From: Flavobacteriales bacterium
GTDB taxonomy: Bacteria; Bacteroidota; Bacteroidia; Flavobacteriales_D; Sanyastnellaceae
DNA: 16,769 nucleotides
NCBI GenBank assembly: GCA_028823435.1
Contig: JAPKBK010000013.1
Span: 1-16,769, forward strand
Reading direction: 5' to 3'
This document shows, in pieces, positions 7,521 through 14,838 of this stretch. The position numbers were made by a program, and so were the translations under genes. Each line of letters opens with the position of its first letter. Within the stretch, counting starts at the first letter, position 1. Under the pieces are notes generated by a model. That model searched no databases. It worked only from the letters and a program-made list of their open reading frames with translations, and was not told the origin of the DNA.

Positions 7521-10052
7521 TTATAGTTCACCCATATTCATTCCCATACTGAAGTGGAATTGACCTCTCGACATATTTGGGACTGCGCTTACATCGTCCA
7601 ATCTCCAACCGTAATCTAATCCCAAGAGTCCGAACATCGGCAGGAATATTCTCAGTCCTACGCCGGCAGACCTGTAGACCTGAAAAGGATTGAAGGCGCG
7701 TGCGTCCTGCCAAGTTTGACCACCCTCTAAAAAGGCAAGCGTGAAGATTGTTGCACTGGGGTTCGTGGATAAAGGATAGCGAAGTTCAGCCGAGTACTTG
7801 GCAACAACAGGAGCGCCTGTTTGAGCATTGGGTGATGTCAAGGCCAGATCATCGTATCCACGCAAGTTGATTATTTCTCTTCCGTCCAGTGTATATCCAC
7901 TTAGGAATACACCGCCGAGGTAAAATCGCTCAAATGGAGAAAGGGGGACAGCTCGGTCATACTGACCTATGAGACCCACTCCGGCAGCAACTTTAAGCAC
8001 CAGCGTTCTTGGATTCTCTCCGCCACTGCGTGACAATGGGGTATACCATTCTGCTTTGAATTTCCATTTGTGGTACTCCACCCACTTATATTGTTCTTCA
8101 AGAGAAAGTCCTTCATAGTAGCCCTCTGGTCGAAACATACTGTATGGGACGGTTGCTGTAACACTCACCTCTACATTGGAACCCCAAGTTGGATAAATAG
8201 GGTCGCTTATCGAGTTTCGACCTACCGTAATGTTCGCGGCTAGATTGTTCGCCCTCCCGTTGGAGAAGCTGAAGAATGAACCGTAATTGTTGAGGTTGAA
8301 GTTTTGGTATGACAGAGAGGAACGGAAAAGGAACCAGTCATCTGGCTTCTTCAATCTTTTGCCCAATCCGACTTTGACCCCGATAATTTCAAGTGAATTA
8401 CGTAACTCATTAACTTCACCATCGATGAGTTTGGGTTGCCCATTTGATTGCACCGATTTCGAAAGCGCTACACTAAGAGAAGTGGGTTCTTTACCCCCTA
8501 ACCAACTCTCAACAAAGCTCATATTGTAACTCTGGAAATAGAGACCGTTTGACTGAGCACGTATACTTATACTCTGACCATCTCCTGTAGGAATGGGACG
8601 CCACGAATCCCTTTTAAACATTTTCTTAGATGAGAAATTTGTAAAGGTCAGCCCTAGAGAACCCACTACGCGTCCACCGCCCCAGCCTCCACTCAACTCT
8701 ATTTGGTCCGATGGTTTTTCCTCTACTTTATACTCGATATCCACTGTTCCAGTCTCTGGATGTTGAATCGGATTGATCCCAAATGCCTCGGGATTAAAGT
8801 AGTTTAATTGAGAAAGCTCACGCTGTGTTCTAATAATATCTGTACGACTGAATAAATCACCTGGACGCGTTCGGATTTCACGATAAATAACGTGATCGTT
8901 TGTCTTCGTATTTCCTTCTACAAGAATTTTTCCGATTCGAAATTGCTGACCCTCCATCATTCGTACCTCAATATCGATCGTGTCATTTTCTACCCTCTGT
9001 TCCATAGGCATCGCACGAAATGTGAGGTATCCATCGTCTTGATAAAGAGAGCTCAAATCCATTCCCTTTGGATCCATAAACACGCGGGTCTCGAGGTGTG
9101 CGAGAGAGTAAACATCACCTCTACGAATCCCTAATATAGAATCGAGTTGGGTGGATCGATATTTTGTGTTCCCAGTGAAGGATATATTTCCGAAACGGAA
9201 TTGATTCCCCTCTTCGATATCGAGTACCAGCGCGACAAGTCCTTCATCAGTTCTGTAGATGGAATCGTTTGTTATTCTTGCATTTCTGTACCCCTCATTG
9301 TTATACAAAGAAATAATAGCCTGTTGATCTGTTTCGAAATCCTCCGCTATGTATTTAGAGGACTTGTAAAATCTCCACCACTTCTTTTCTTTCGTGGATT
9401 TCATTTTACGTTTTATTTTGTCAGTCTCAAATGCGTGAATCCCATTAAGCGTAATTAGGTCTACCTTGATTTTTGCGCCCTTGGCTATATTCACTCTCAC
9501 AATCGTGCCATTTGAAAAAGTGGAGTCAAGCTCTTGTACGATGTCCACAGCGATGTCAAGAAAGCCCTTGTCACGATAATGATCTTTTATACGTTTTGTA
9601 GCAACTGCCAGGACGTTTTCATTGACGATACGACCCGTCGTGAAATCAATCTTCCCACGAACCGTTTCCTGCTCCGATCTATTCACTCCAGCAATACTGT
9701 ATCTTGTGAGACGAGGCAATTCTTTCACACGAATGACCAGATATAAATCACGGTCCCTAAGTTCGGCTGCCTCGATGCTGATATCTGCAAAAAGATCTTG
9801 ATCCCACAGACTCTTGATCGCATCCCCAAGCATCTCACCTGGTATGGTAATTGATGCGCCAATTTGAAGCGCACTAAACAACTTAATGGCCTGCACATCT
9901 GTATACTCAGCTCCGACTACTGTAATTCCACCTATGCGATATTCTTGTGGGATACTGAGATCTAGCACATCGAGCGCGCGCTGATCAAGTGTTTGACCTA
10001 AAGAAAGAAAACACGGTAGCATGAGGGCTATCGTAAGCAAAAATGCTCTCAT
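7521..10052 (-). CDS. bamA: Outer-membrane protein assembly factor BamA (843 aa)
   Basis: BamA is the essential outer-membrane core of the BAM machine, which folds beta-barrel proteins. A signal peptide (about 1-19) is followed by five POTRA domains at roughly 39-114, 116-195, 196-284, 285-371 and 372-447, each beginning with a strand such as YRIGGITVVG or RFGNISFTGNT. A 16-strand-type barrel follows from about 450. The conserved loop-6 motif is present as LRGY (in INLRGYDDL). The C-terminus is FHFSMGMNMGEL: the final aromatic residue usual for barrel proteins is not at the end, and a few residues follow the last plausible strand. The start ATG at 10052 overlaps the uppS stop as ATGA, which implies coupled translation. 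The two OmpH/Skp chaperone genes follow. Family assignment is secure. Confidence 0.94.
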   Translation of the reverse strand: MRAFLLTIALMLPCFLSLGQTLDQRALDVLDLSIPQEYRIGGITVVGAEYTDVQAIKLFSALQIGASITIPGEMLGDAIKSLWDQDLFADISIEAAELRDRDLYLVIRVKELPRLTRYSIAGVNRSEQETVRGKIDFTTGRIVNENVLAVATKRIKDHYRDKGFLDIAVDIVQELDSTFSNGTIVRVNIAKGAKIKVDLITLNGIHAFETDKIKRKMKSTKEKKWWRFYKSSKYIAEDFETDQQAIISLYNNEGYRNARITNDSIYRTDEGLVALVLDIEEGNQFRFGNISFTGNTKYRSTQLDSILGIRRGDVYSLAHLETRVFMDPKGMDLSSLYQDDGYLTFRAMPMEQRVENDTIDIEVRMMEGQQFRIGKILVEGNTKTNDHVIYREIRTRPGDLFSRTDIIRTQRELSQLNYFNPEAFGINPIQHPETGTVDIEYKVEEKPSDQIELSGGWGGGRVVGSLGLTFTNFSSKKMFKRDSWRPIPTGDGQSISIRAQSNGLYFQSYNMSFVESWLGGKEPTSLSVALSKSVQSNGQPKLIDGEVNELRNSLEIIGVKVGLGKRLKKPDDWFLFRSSLSYQNFNLNNYGSFFSFSNGRANNLAANITVGRNSISDPIYPTWGSNVEVSVTATVPYSMFRPEGYYEGLSLEEQYKWVEYHKWKFKAEWYTPLSRSGGENPRTLVLKVAAGVGLIGQYDRAVPLSPFERFYLGGVFLSGYTLDGREIINLRGYDDLALTSPNAQTGAPVVAKYSAELRYPLSTNPSATIFTLAFLEGGQTWQDARAFNPFQVYRSAGVGLRIFLPMFGLLGLDYGWRLDDVSAVPNMSRGQFHFSMGMNMGEL

Positions 10053-10828
10053 TTATCAGTCTGTTGTGGAACTCCGCCGAAGCGACGTTCTCGGTTTTGA
10101 AAATCATAAATAGCCGCGAGAAAATGTTCTCTACGAAAATCAGGCCAAAGTACGGGCGTAAAGTGGAATTCTGTATACGCTAACTGCCACAACATGAAAT
10201 TACTTATCCTATGTTCACCTGAAGTCCTGATCATAAGTTCAGGGTCAGGAATCCCCGCTGTCTTTAGATAGCTTTCAAACATCTCTGAATTAACCTCATC
10301 TTCAGTGACACCATCCTTAATAATGTCTTTTACAGCTTCAATAAGCTCCCACTTTGAGCTATAATTTAAAGCCAAAATCAAGTCCAAACGATGCGGCTCC
10401 GGATTTAATTCAGCTGTAGATTTCAGTTGAACTTGACAATCTTTCGGAAGTGCCTTGAGGTCTCCTATGGTACTAAGACACACACCCTTTCCTTTTAAAT
10501 CTTCTGTTTCCTTAACAAGTGTGGTCACCAAAAGATCCATCAGTGCTGCGACCTCTTCCTTAGGTCGATTCCAGTTCTCGGTACTGAAGGCGTATAACGT
10601 CAAGTATCTCACCCCTGTTTGTAAGGCGGCCTCAACAACAGCCCGAACAGATTCTACACCATTTAGATGGCCGAAAATTCTTTCTTCACCCCTGTTTTTT
10701 GCCCATCGTCCATTGCCATCCATGATAATGGCGATATGCTTAGGCATTTCATTTGGGTTTATACCTGTCGAGAGAAGCAGATCAAGACGGTCTTGCATTT
10801 CCGCTTCTGTCATTTGGAAATCACTCAT
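10049..10828 (-). CDS. uppS: Isoprenyl transferase, undecaprenyl diphosphate synthase (259 aa)
   Basis: This cis-prenyltransferase condenses isopentenyl diphosphates on farnesyl diphosphate to make the C55 lipid carrier for peptidoglycan and surface-glycan synthesis; it is a cytosolic, membrane-associated dimer. Motifs are complete: HIAIIMDGNGRWAKNRG with catalytic D37 and N39, R41 and H54 for substrate binding, the YAFSTENWNRP loop, and the C-terminal block IRTSGEHRISNFMLWQLAY plus WPDF. I chose the ATG at 10828 because it overlaps the porG stop as ATGA and matches normal length; a TTG at 10840 would add four residues. The gene then overlaps bamA by a second ATGA, so porG, uppS and bamA form a translationally coupled run. 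An N-terminal extension of about 25 residues before the first motif is common. Confidence 0.95.
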   Translation of the reverse strand: MSDFQMTEAEMQDRLDLLLSTGINPNEMPKHIAIIMDGNGRWAKNRGEERIFGHLNGVESVRAVVEAALQTGVRYLTLYAFSTENWNRPKEEVAALMDLLVTTLVKETEDLKGKGVCLSTIGDLKALPKDCQVQLKSTAELNPEPHRLDLILALNYSSKWELIEAVKDIIKDGVTEDEVNSEMFESYLKTAGIPDPELMIRTSGEHRISNFMLWQLAYTEFHFTPVLWPDFRREHFLAAIYDFQNRERRFGGVPQQTDK

Positions 10829-11694
10829 TGTTCCCAGCAAGATGTAGGCTTTTTACTCACCCGAAAGGCAATTGATGCAAGAAAAAAGCCGTACTTGTCA
10901 TCAAGCCCAGAATCTCCGCGTTGAAGACCTTGAGAATTCGAAAGATCATCGGGAAGATCTAATATCCTGTCCGCCATTTCAAGGGCAAGTTCACCTCTGG
11001 CTTGTCTAAGTTCCACTGGATTTACATACGACGTACTTACATCATCTAAATAATCCGTCCATGTTTTCCTAAGTCCCCACTCCATTTGAAATGCGATAGC
11101 CGGCCCCAGATTCACTTTAAAACCCATGCCAAACGGCAGAGCGATACCATTAAGTTTATAAGGATCATTCCCGAACGTCCATCCTTGTCCTTCTGTTCCA
11201 AGAGGTTGCAATGGGTGCCAATTCCCATAGCTGTCCATTGCTTCGGGATCGTGCGTGAAATATGCAATCCCTGCTGTGAGATACCCCGTCAGTCTGTTGT
11301 CGGTATTTCCCATGACGTGATCGATGTAATTAATCTCTCCTGAGACCGAAAACTCGACCATTTTATTTCTAAAATGTAGATTTCGATTCTGAGACCAAGC
11401 ATTGTTACTGTCCTCATCCCATGCTTCAATCGTGCCTTGAAGAAGTTGCAATCTGATTCCTATTCTAGAATTAATATTGTGCCTAAAGTATCCACCTTGA
11501 ACAACATGATGTCTTCCTGCCAAAGGATTCGACGGATTTAAATCACCCAGGTAATAACTGGTACCTATCTGATATCCAATCTCTTTTGAGCCTCCTTGAA
11601 AAATTTGGGCAAAAGAATCAAATGCAGATGTTGCCATGAATAGACACATCACAATTTTAAGATACGTCTTTGGAAGTTTGTTATGGGTGGTCAT
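10825..11694 (-). CDS. porG: PorG-type (DUF6089) outer-membrane protein of the type IX secretion system (289 aa)
   Basis: PorG is an outer-membrane beta-barrel associated with the PorK/PorN ring of the type IX secretion system, found in Bacteroidota. A signal peptide (about 1-29, cleavage near SFA-Q) is followed by family features: an EIGYQIGTSYYLGDLNP segment near the N-terminus, barrel-like alternating strands (GYLTAGIAYF, IALPFGMGFKVNLG), and the late motif WGLRKTWTDYLDDVSTSY. Near the end it has KYGFFLASIAFRVSK, a terminal barrel strand followed by a short tail. It sits directly before uppS and bamA; as I recall, PorG of Porphyromonas gingivalis (PG0189) has the same neighbours. The start is ATG at 11694, 45 nt after nadK, with a candidate promoter in the gap. 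No other T9SS gene is visible here. Confidence 0.85.
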   Translation of the reverse strand: MTTHNKLPKTYLKIVMCLFMATSAFDSFAQIFQGGSKEIGYQIGTSYYLGDLNPSNPLAGRHHVVQGGYFRHNINSRIGIRLQLLQGTIEAWDEDSNNAWSQNRNLHFRNKMVEFSVSGEINYIDHVMGNTDNRLTGYLTAGIAYFTHDPEAMDSYGNWHPLQPLGTEGQGWTFGNDPYKLNGIALPFGMGFKVNLGPAIAFQMEWGLRKTWTDYLDDVSTSYVNPVELRQARGELALEMADRILDLPDDLSNSQGLQRGDSGLDDKYGFFLASIAFRVSKKPTSCWEQ

Positions 11695-11712
11695 AGTGTG
11701 TGTACTAACGCA

Positions 11713-11743
11713 CGAAAATAGTGGAGATTGTGCTTTGTTTCAA
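11713..11743 (-). promoter_or_regulatory. Candidate internal promoter before porG
   Basis: On the minus strand a TTG (11743-11741, overlapping the nadK stop), a 20-nt spacer and TATTTTCG (11720-11713) match the Bacteroidota -33/-7 pattern with one mismatch in TAnnTTTG. The porG ATG lies 18 nt downstream. It could let the envelope genes from porG onward be expressed apart from the CBS and nadK genes. Confidence 0.33.
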
Positions 11744-12618
11744 CGCTCACGTGGATCAATTCCCCAATGCATCTTGGAACGCAGGGTATGAAAGAAGTTT
11801 TGATGTTCCAGATTGACAAACCTCACTTTAAATGGCGCGGGCTTTACACTCACTTTACATTTTGGAGAAATATGATAGGATCTGCTGTCGAGTGAAAGAA
11901 GATAACTTGCGTCTCTTCCGTCTGGAGACAGCGTGATTTCTCCTTCAAGAGGAACGACAAGGGGTCGGTTTGTAAGGTTATGAGGGGCCAAAGGTGTGAT
12001 CACAGCAACATCGGAGCTTGGAGAGATTATAGGCCCTCCAGCACTTAAACTGTAAGCCGTAGAACCCGTAGCCGTGGAGACAAGTAATCCGTCTGCCCAA
12101 TATGTGTTCACTAATTTCTCGTTTCTATAAACCTCCACAACGACCATGCTCGCGGTATCATGCTTATGAATCGCAACTTCATTGATTGCGTAGGGGAAAT
12201 CTCCCAAATCCATACCTTCTGCCTCAACTTTAAAGAGCGCACGCTCGTCAATCCATGTTGTCCCGTTTACAATAGAGTCCATCGCCTCATCGATAGAATC
12301 CGTGCCTACATTAGACAGAAAACCAAGCGTACCCGTATTGATCCCCATGATGGGAACACCTGGAATCGAGGCCAAAGTAACACACTCCAAAAATGTACCA
12401 TCTCCACCCACAGAGAAAATGATATCACAGCCTTTTAATTCATTAGAACCCGAAAAGGTGCCCAATGATTCAGGCAAATACATAGACTGCTCGAGAAAAG
12501 TTCTAAACTCGCCGTAAAAAAGCGCAGTTGAATCAATCTCTATAATCCTATCCACGAGATGCTTCACAGCATCGTTGTGTTTCGTTTGAAAGGGTTTACC
12601 AAAAAGAGCTATACGCAT
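11740..12618 (-). CDS. nadK: NAD kinase NadK (292 aa)
   Basis: NadK phosphorylates NAD to NADP in the cytoplasm, the only de novo source of NADP. The diagnostic motifs are present: VGGDGTFL (70-77, catalytic D73), the NTGTLGFL turn (94-101), the NE pair in YAINEVAIH (N146, E147), and the glycine/threonine-rich segment DGLLVSTATGSTAYSLSAGGP (176-196), followed by PLAPHNL.NRPLV. Length is typical. The ATG at 12618 lies 14 nt after the stop of the CBS-domain gene, so the two are almost certainly co-transcribed. The gap to porG is 45 nt and may hold an extra promoter. Confidence 0.95.
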   Translation of the reverse strand: MRIALFGKPFQTKHNDAVKHLVDRIIEIDSTALFYGEFRTFLEQSMYLPESLGTFSGSNELKGCDIIFSVGGDGTFLECVTLASIPGVPIMGINTGTLGFLSNVGTDSIDEAMDSIVNGTTWIDERALFKVEAEGMDLGDFPYAINEVAIHKHDTASMVVVEVYRNEKLVNTYWADGLLVSTATGSTAYSLSAGGPIISPSSDVAVITPLAPHNLTNRPLVVPLEGEITLSPDGRDASYLLSLDSRSYHISPKCKVSVKPAPFKVRFVNLEHQNFFHTLRSKMHWGIDPRER

Positions 12619-12632
12619 GATTGAAATTTATA

Positions 12633-13280
12633 TCAGGACTCGAGATAACGCATAAAAGCGTCAAACTTGTTGCGGATTTCGTCCTCCACTTCGGGCGAAT
12701 TGTAAAAATTTAAAACTTTGTAGTCAAACCTCTCAAAAGAGGCCATAATCGTAGCGATGTTCGTGGTATTTACTTTCAAGGACACCACCAAATCACCAGA
12801 ATCGAGATGATTCATATTGAAACTTGTAATCCGGGTACCGTTCTCTTCTACGATTCGAGATATTTTTGACAAACTGTAATTCGCAGCGGGGATTTCCAAA
12901 ACGACAATGCTACCCTCTAAGGCCCATCCAGATTCTTGTGCGAAAAAGTTCAAGATTGACCCTCTGTCAATACATCCCATATACTTTCCTTGAATAACAA
13001 CGGGAAGGATATCAATTTTGGCCTGAGCCATTTGGGCGACAACTTCATAAATGTGAATGTTTGGATCTACGCATATCGGATGGGTATTCACTTCTGCGAG
13101 TACCGCATCTTTGTCACATTCCAGCAAATCTTCTTCATGAATAAGCCCCTTAAACGTATCCTCAACGACTAATGGAAGATGGGAAACCTTATATTCATCC
13201 ATCAATTGTATGGCGCTAGATACAGTATCAATAGGGAGTAAAAGAGGAAGGTCCGAAGTTAGAAGTTGCTGGGCTCTCAT
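12633..13280 (-). CDS. CBS-domain-pair protein with C-terminal ACT-like domain (215 aa)
   Basis: This is a soluble regulatory-type protein without signal peptide or membrane segment. Two CBS motifs are visible: about 3-63 (PIDTVSSAIQLMDEYKVSHL, then GLIHEEDLL) and about 65-118 (HPICVDPNIHIYEVVAQMAQ, then YMGCIDRGSILNF). CBS pairs typically bind adenine nucleotides. Residues from about 122 to 195 look like an ACT-type domain (VVLEIPAANYSLSKISRIVEENG, then LVVSLKVNT). No catalytic domain is present, so it may act by binding a partner. It is the first gene of the cluster leading into nadK 14 nt downstream, which makes adenylate or NAD(P)-state sensing a reasonable guess but not a demonstrated one. 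It diverges from pdxJ across 16 bp. Confidence 0.85.
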   Translation of the reverse strand: MRAQQLLTSDLPLLLPIDTVSSAIQLMDEYKVSHLPLVVEDTFKGLIHEEDLLECDKDAVLAEVNTHPICVDPNIHIYEVVAQMAQAKIDILPVVIQGKYMGCIDRGSILNFFAQESGWALEGSIVVLEIPAANYSLSKISRIVEENGTRITSFNMNHLDSGDLVVSLKVNTTNIATIMASFERFDYKVLNFYNSPEVEDEIRNKFDAFMRYLES

Positions 13281-13292
13281 GAGTTAATTTTG
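13266..13292 (+). promoter_or_regulatory. Candidate promoter for pdxJ in the 16-bp divergent gap
   Basis: TAATTTTG at 13285-13292 is a perfect match to the Bacteroidota -7 consensus TAnnTTTG. A TTG at 13266-13268 lies 16 nt upstream of it, one short of the usual spacing. The pdxJ ATG follows only 4 nt after the box, so the transcript would start at or very near the start codon. The -33 part lies inside the divergent CBS gene. Confidence 0.42.
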
Positions 13293-13296
13293 CCAA

Positions 13297-14046
13297 ATGT
13301 CAGACACCTCGAAGATACAAAATTTAACGTTGAACACTAAACTTAGTGTCAATGTAAATAAAATCGCGACACTGCGAAACGCGAGAGGGGGTTCGGTGCC
13401 AAATGTCATGCTTGCCGCGGAACGGATTCAATCGTACGGAGCAGAGGGTATAACTGTACATCCACGACCTGATGAACGCCATATAACCTATCAGGATGTC
13501 AGAGATTTGCGATCCGTCGTAAAATGTGAATTCAATATTGAAGGGTATCCTTCAAAAGCCTTTATAGCGCTCGTTCTAGAAGTAAAACCCGAGCAAGTAA
13601 CACTCGTGCCAGACCCCCCAGACGTACTTACAAGTAACGCGGGGTGGGATACGGTAAAGAATCTAGGGTTCTTAACGGAGGTTTTGGTTCAATTTTCTAA
13701 TGCTGGAATACGTACAAGTCTATTCATGCATCCCGCAGAAGAAGGGATAAGGGCTGCAGCGTTAACTGGCACAGATAGAATCGAACTCTACACTGAAGAT
13801 TACGCAATCAAACATGCCCAAATGGGAGCTGACGCAGCCATACCATATGCCAGAGCCTCAACATTAGCGCACGCATTAGGCATGGGCGTAAATGCGGGGC
13901 ACGATCTTGATTTGTCAAATCTCCGAGACTTTTCACAAAATGTCCCCTTTCTCGATGAGGTAAGCATAGGTCATGCCCTCATCTCGGACGCGCTCTACTT
14001 TGGTCTCTCAAATACCGTTGAAAAATATCTCGCCTGCCTTGAATAA
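13297..14046 (+). CDS. pdxJ: Pyridoxine 5'-phosphate synthase PdxJ (249 aa)
   Basis: PdxJ condenses 1-deoxyxylulose 5-phosphate with 3-amino-2-oxopropyl phosphate to form pyridoxine 5'-phosphate, the last ring-forming step of DXP-dependent vitamin B6 synthesis in the cytoplasm. The TIM-barrel motifs are clear: TKLSVNVNKIATLRNARGG (the Bacteroidota form of the N-terminal strand and loop), GITVHPRPDERHI with catalytic H55, FNIEGYP, VTLVPDPPD, ELYTEDYA, VNAGHDLDL (H202) and EVSIGHALISDALYFGL. The ATG at 13297 adds about a dozen residues before the usual start of the family; an in-frame TTG at 13330 would give MNTKLSVNVNK and remains an alternative. The gene is divergent from the CBS gene and overlaps the next gene by 8 nt if that gene uses its TTG. 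Confidence 0.94.
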   Translation: MSDTSKIQNLTLNTKLSVNVNKIATLRNARGGSVPNVMLAAERIQSYGAEGITVHPRPDERHITYQDVRDLRSVVKCEFNIEGYPSKAFIALVLEVKPEQVTLVPDPPDVLTSNAGWDTVKNLGFLTEVLVQFSNAGIRTSLFMHPAEEGIRAAALTGTDRIELYTEDYAIKHAQMGADAAIPYARASTLAHALGMGVNAGHDLDLSNLRDFSQNVPFLDEVSIGHALISDALYFGLSNTVEKYLACLE

Positions 14047-14818
14047 ACCTGTCACATTACATCGACGAATTGTTGGAGACTCCGACGCGCCTGATCTTAT
14101 CATCCTGCATGGATTGTTAGGAAGTGCTGACAATTGGCTCACACTCGCCAAACGGTATTCTGAAAAATTCCAAGTTCACCTTGTAGATGCTCGCAATCAC
14201 GGCCAAAGCCCGAAGAGTGACACCCACAATTATCCAGCGATGTCAGAAGATTTACTTGGATATTTAAATGAACATGAGATTGAAAAGGCGGCGATAATAG
14301 GACACAGCATGGGAGGGAAAACAGCGATGACTTTTGCCGAAAACCATCCTGAAAGGGTCACGAAGTTAATTATCGCAGATATCGCTCCAAGGACTTATGA
14401 CCCTCATCACGGTCACATCTTTGAGGCTTTGAAAAAAACCTCTCCAGGAAAGGCCACTTCTCGTGAGGAGGTTTCGGAGGACTTAAAGTCAAGCTTGGGA
14501 AACGACAGTGTCTTGATCCCCTTTTTAATGAAAAGTTTAAGACGCGAAAAAAGTGGAGGTTTCTCGTGGAGGTTTAATGTCGATGTTCTGAGCAAGACAA
14601 TTCTCCGTATTACAGAAAAGGTTGAGCTGACAATTAACACCCTTCCAACACTGTTTATATACGGTCGGAAATCGGACTATGTAAAAGAACAGGACATCTT
14701 AGACGCCGAAGGATTGTACCTGCAACTAGAAACCGCGTGTTTAGAAAATTCCGGACATTGGCTTCACGCTCAGGAGCCTGAATTGTTTTTTGAAATCACA
14801 CGTGAATTCTTAAGCTAG
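14039..14818 (+). CDS. YbfF-like alpha/beta-fold hydrolase (259 aa, probable TTG start)
   Basis: This soluble alpha/beta hydrolase resembles E. coli YbfF esterase along its whole length; the natural substrate is unknown. Visible features are the oxyanion strand LIILHGLLGSADNW (about 20-33), VDARNHGQSP, the nucleophile elbow IGHSMGGK with S90, the DIAPRTY segment with D115 (a probable acid residue, as I recall for YbfF), WRFNVDVL, and GHWLHAQEP with the catalytic H240. I prefer the TTG at 14039 because it puts 23 residues before HGLLG, as in homologues, and overlaps the pdxJ stop by 8 nt. The ATG at 13973 would bury 66 more bases in pdxJ and add a non-homologous leader. There is no signal peptide. 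It is convergent with the ClC gene, with 15 bp between stops. Confidence 0.85.
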   Translation: MNKPVTLHRRIVGDSDAPDLIILHGLLGSADNWLTLAKRYSEKFQVHLVDARNHGQSPKSDTHNYPAMSEDLLGYLNEHEIEKAAIIGHSMGGKTAMTFAENHPERVTKLIIADIAPRTYDPHHGHIFEALKKTSPGKATSREEVSEDLKSSLGNDSVLIPFLMKSLRREKSGGFSWRFNVDVLSKTILRITEKVELTINTLPTLFIYGRKSDYVKEQDILDAEGLYLQLETACLENSGHWLHAQEPELFFEITREFLS

Positions 14819-14838
14819 CTGATTCTTTCGGAGTCAGC
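14818..14838. terminator. Hairpin spanning the convergent hydrolase/ClC stop codons
   Basis: GCTGATTC (14818-14825) pairs with GAGTCAGC (14831-14838), eight pairs including one G-T, around the loop TTTCG. It begins on the last base of the hydrolase stop (14816-14818) and covers the ClC stop (14834-14836). This fits a shared bidirectional terminator, but neither strand has a T-run after the stem. Confidence 0.45.

Noticed and set aside
8892..9746. Three plus-strand open frames (80, 103 and 70 aa) opposite bamA
   Set aside because: They lie entirely antisense to BamA POTRA coding sequence, have no recognisable domain and translate as shadow-frame sequence.
10829..10840. TTG at 10840 as the uppS start
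   Set aside because: The ATG at 10828 forms an ATGA overlap with porG and gives a standard protein; four extra residues have no support.
13973..14038. ATG at 13973 as the hydrolase start
   Set aside because: It would overlap pdxJ by 74 nt and add 22 residues not seen in YbfF-like proteins; TTG at 14039 fits better.
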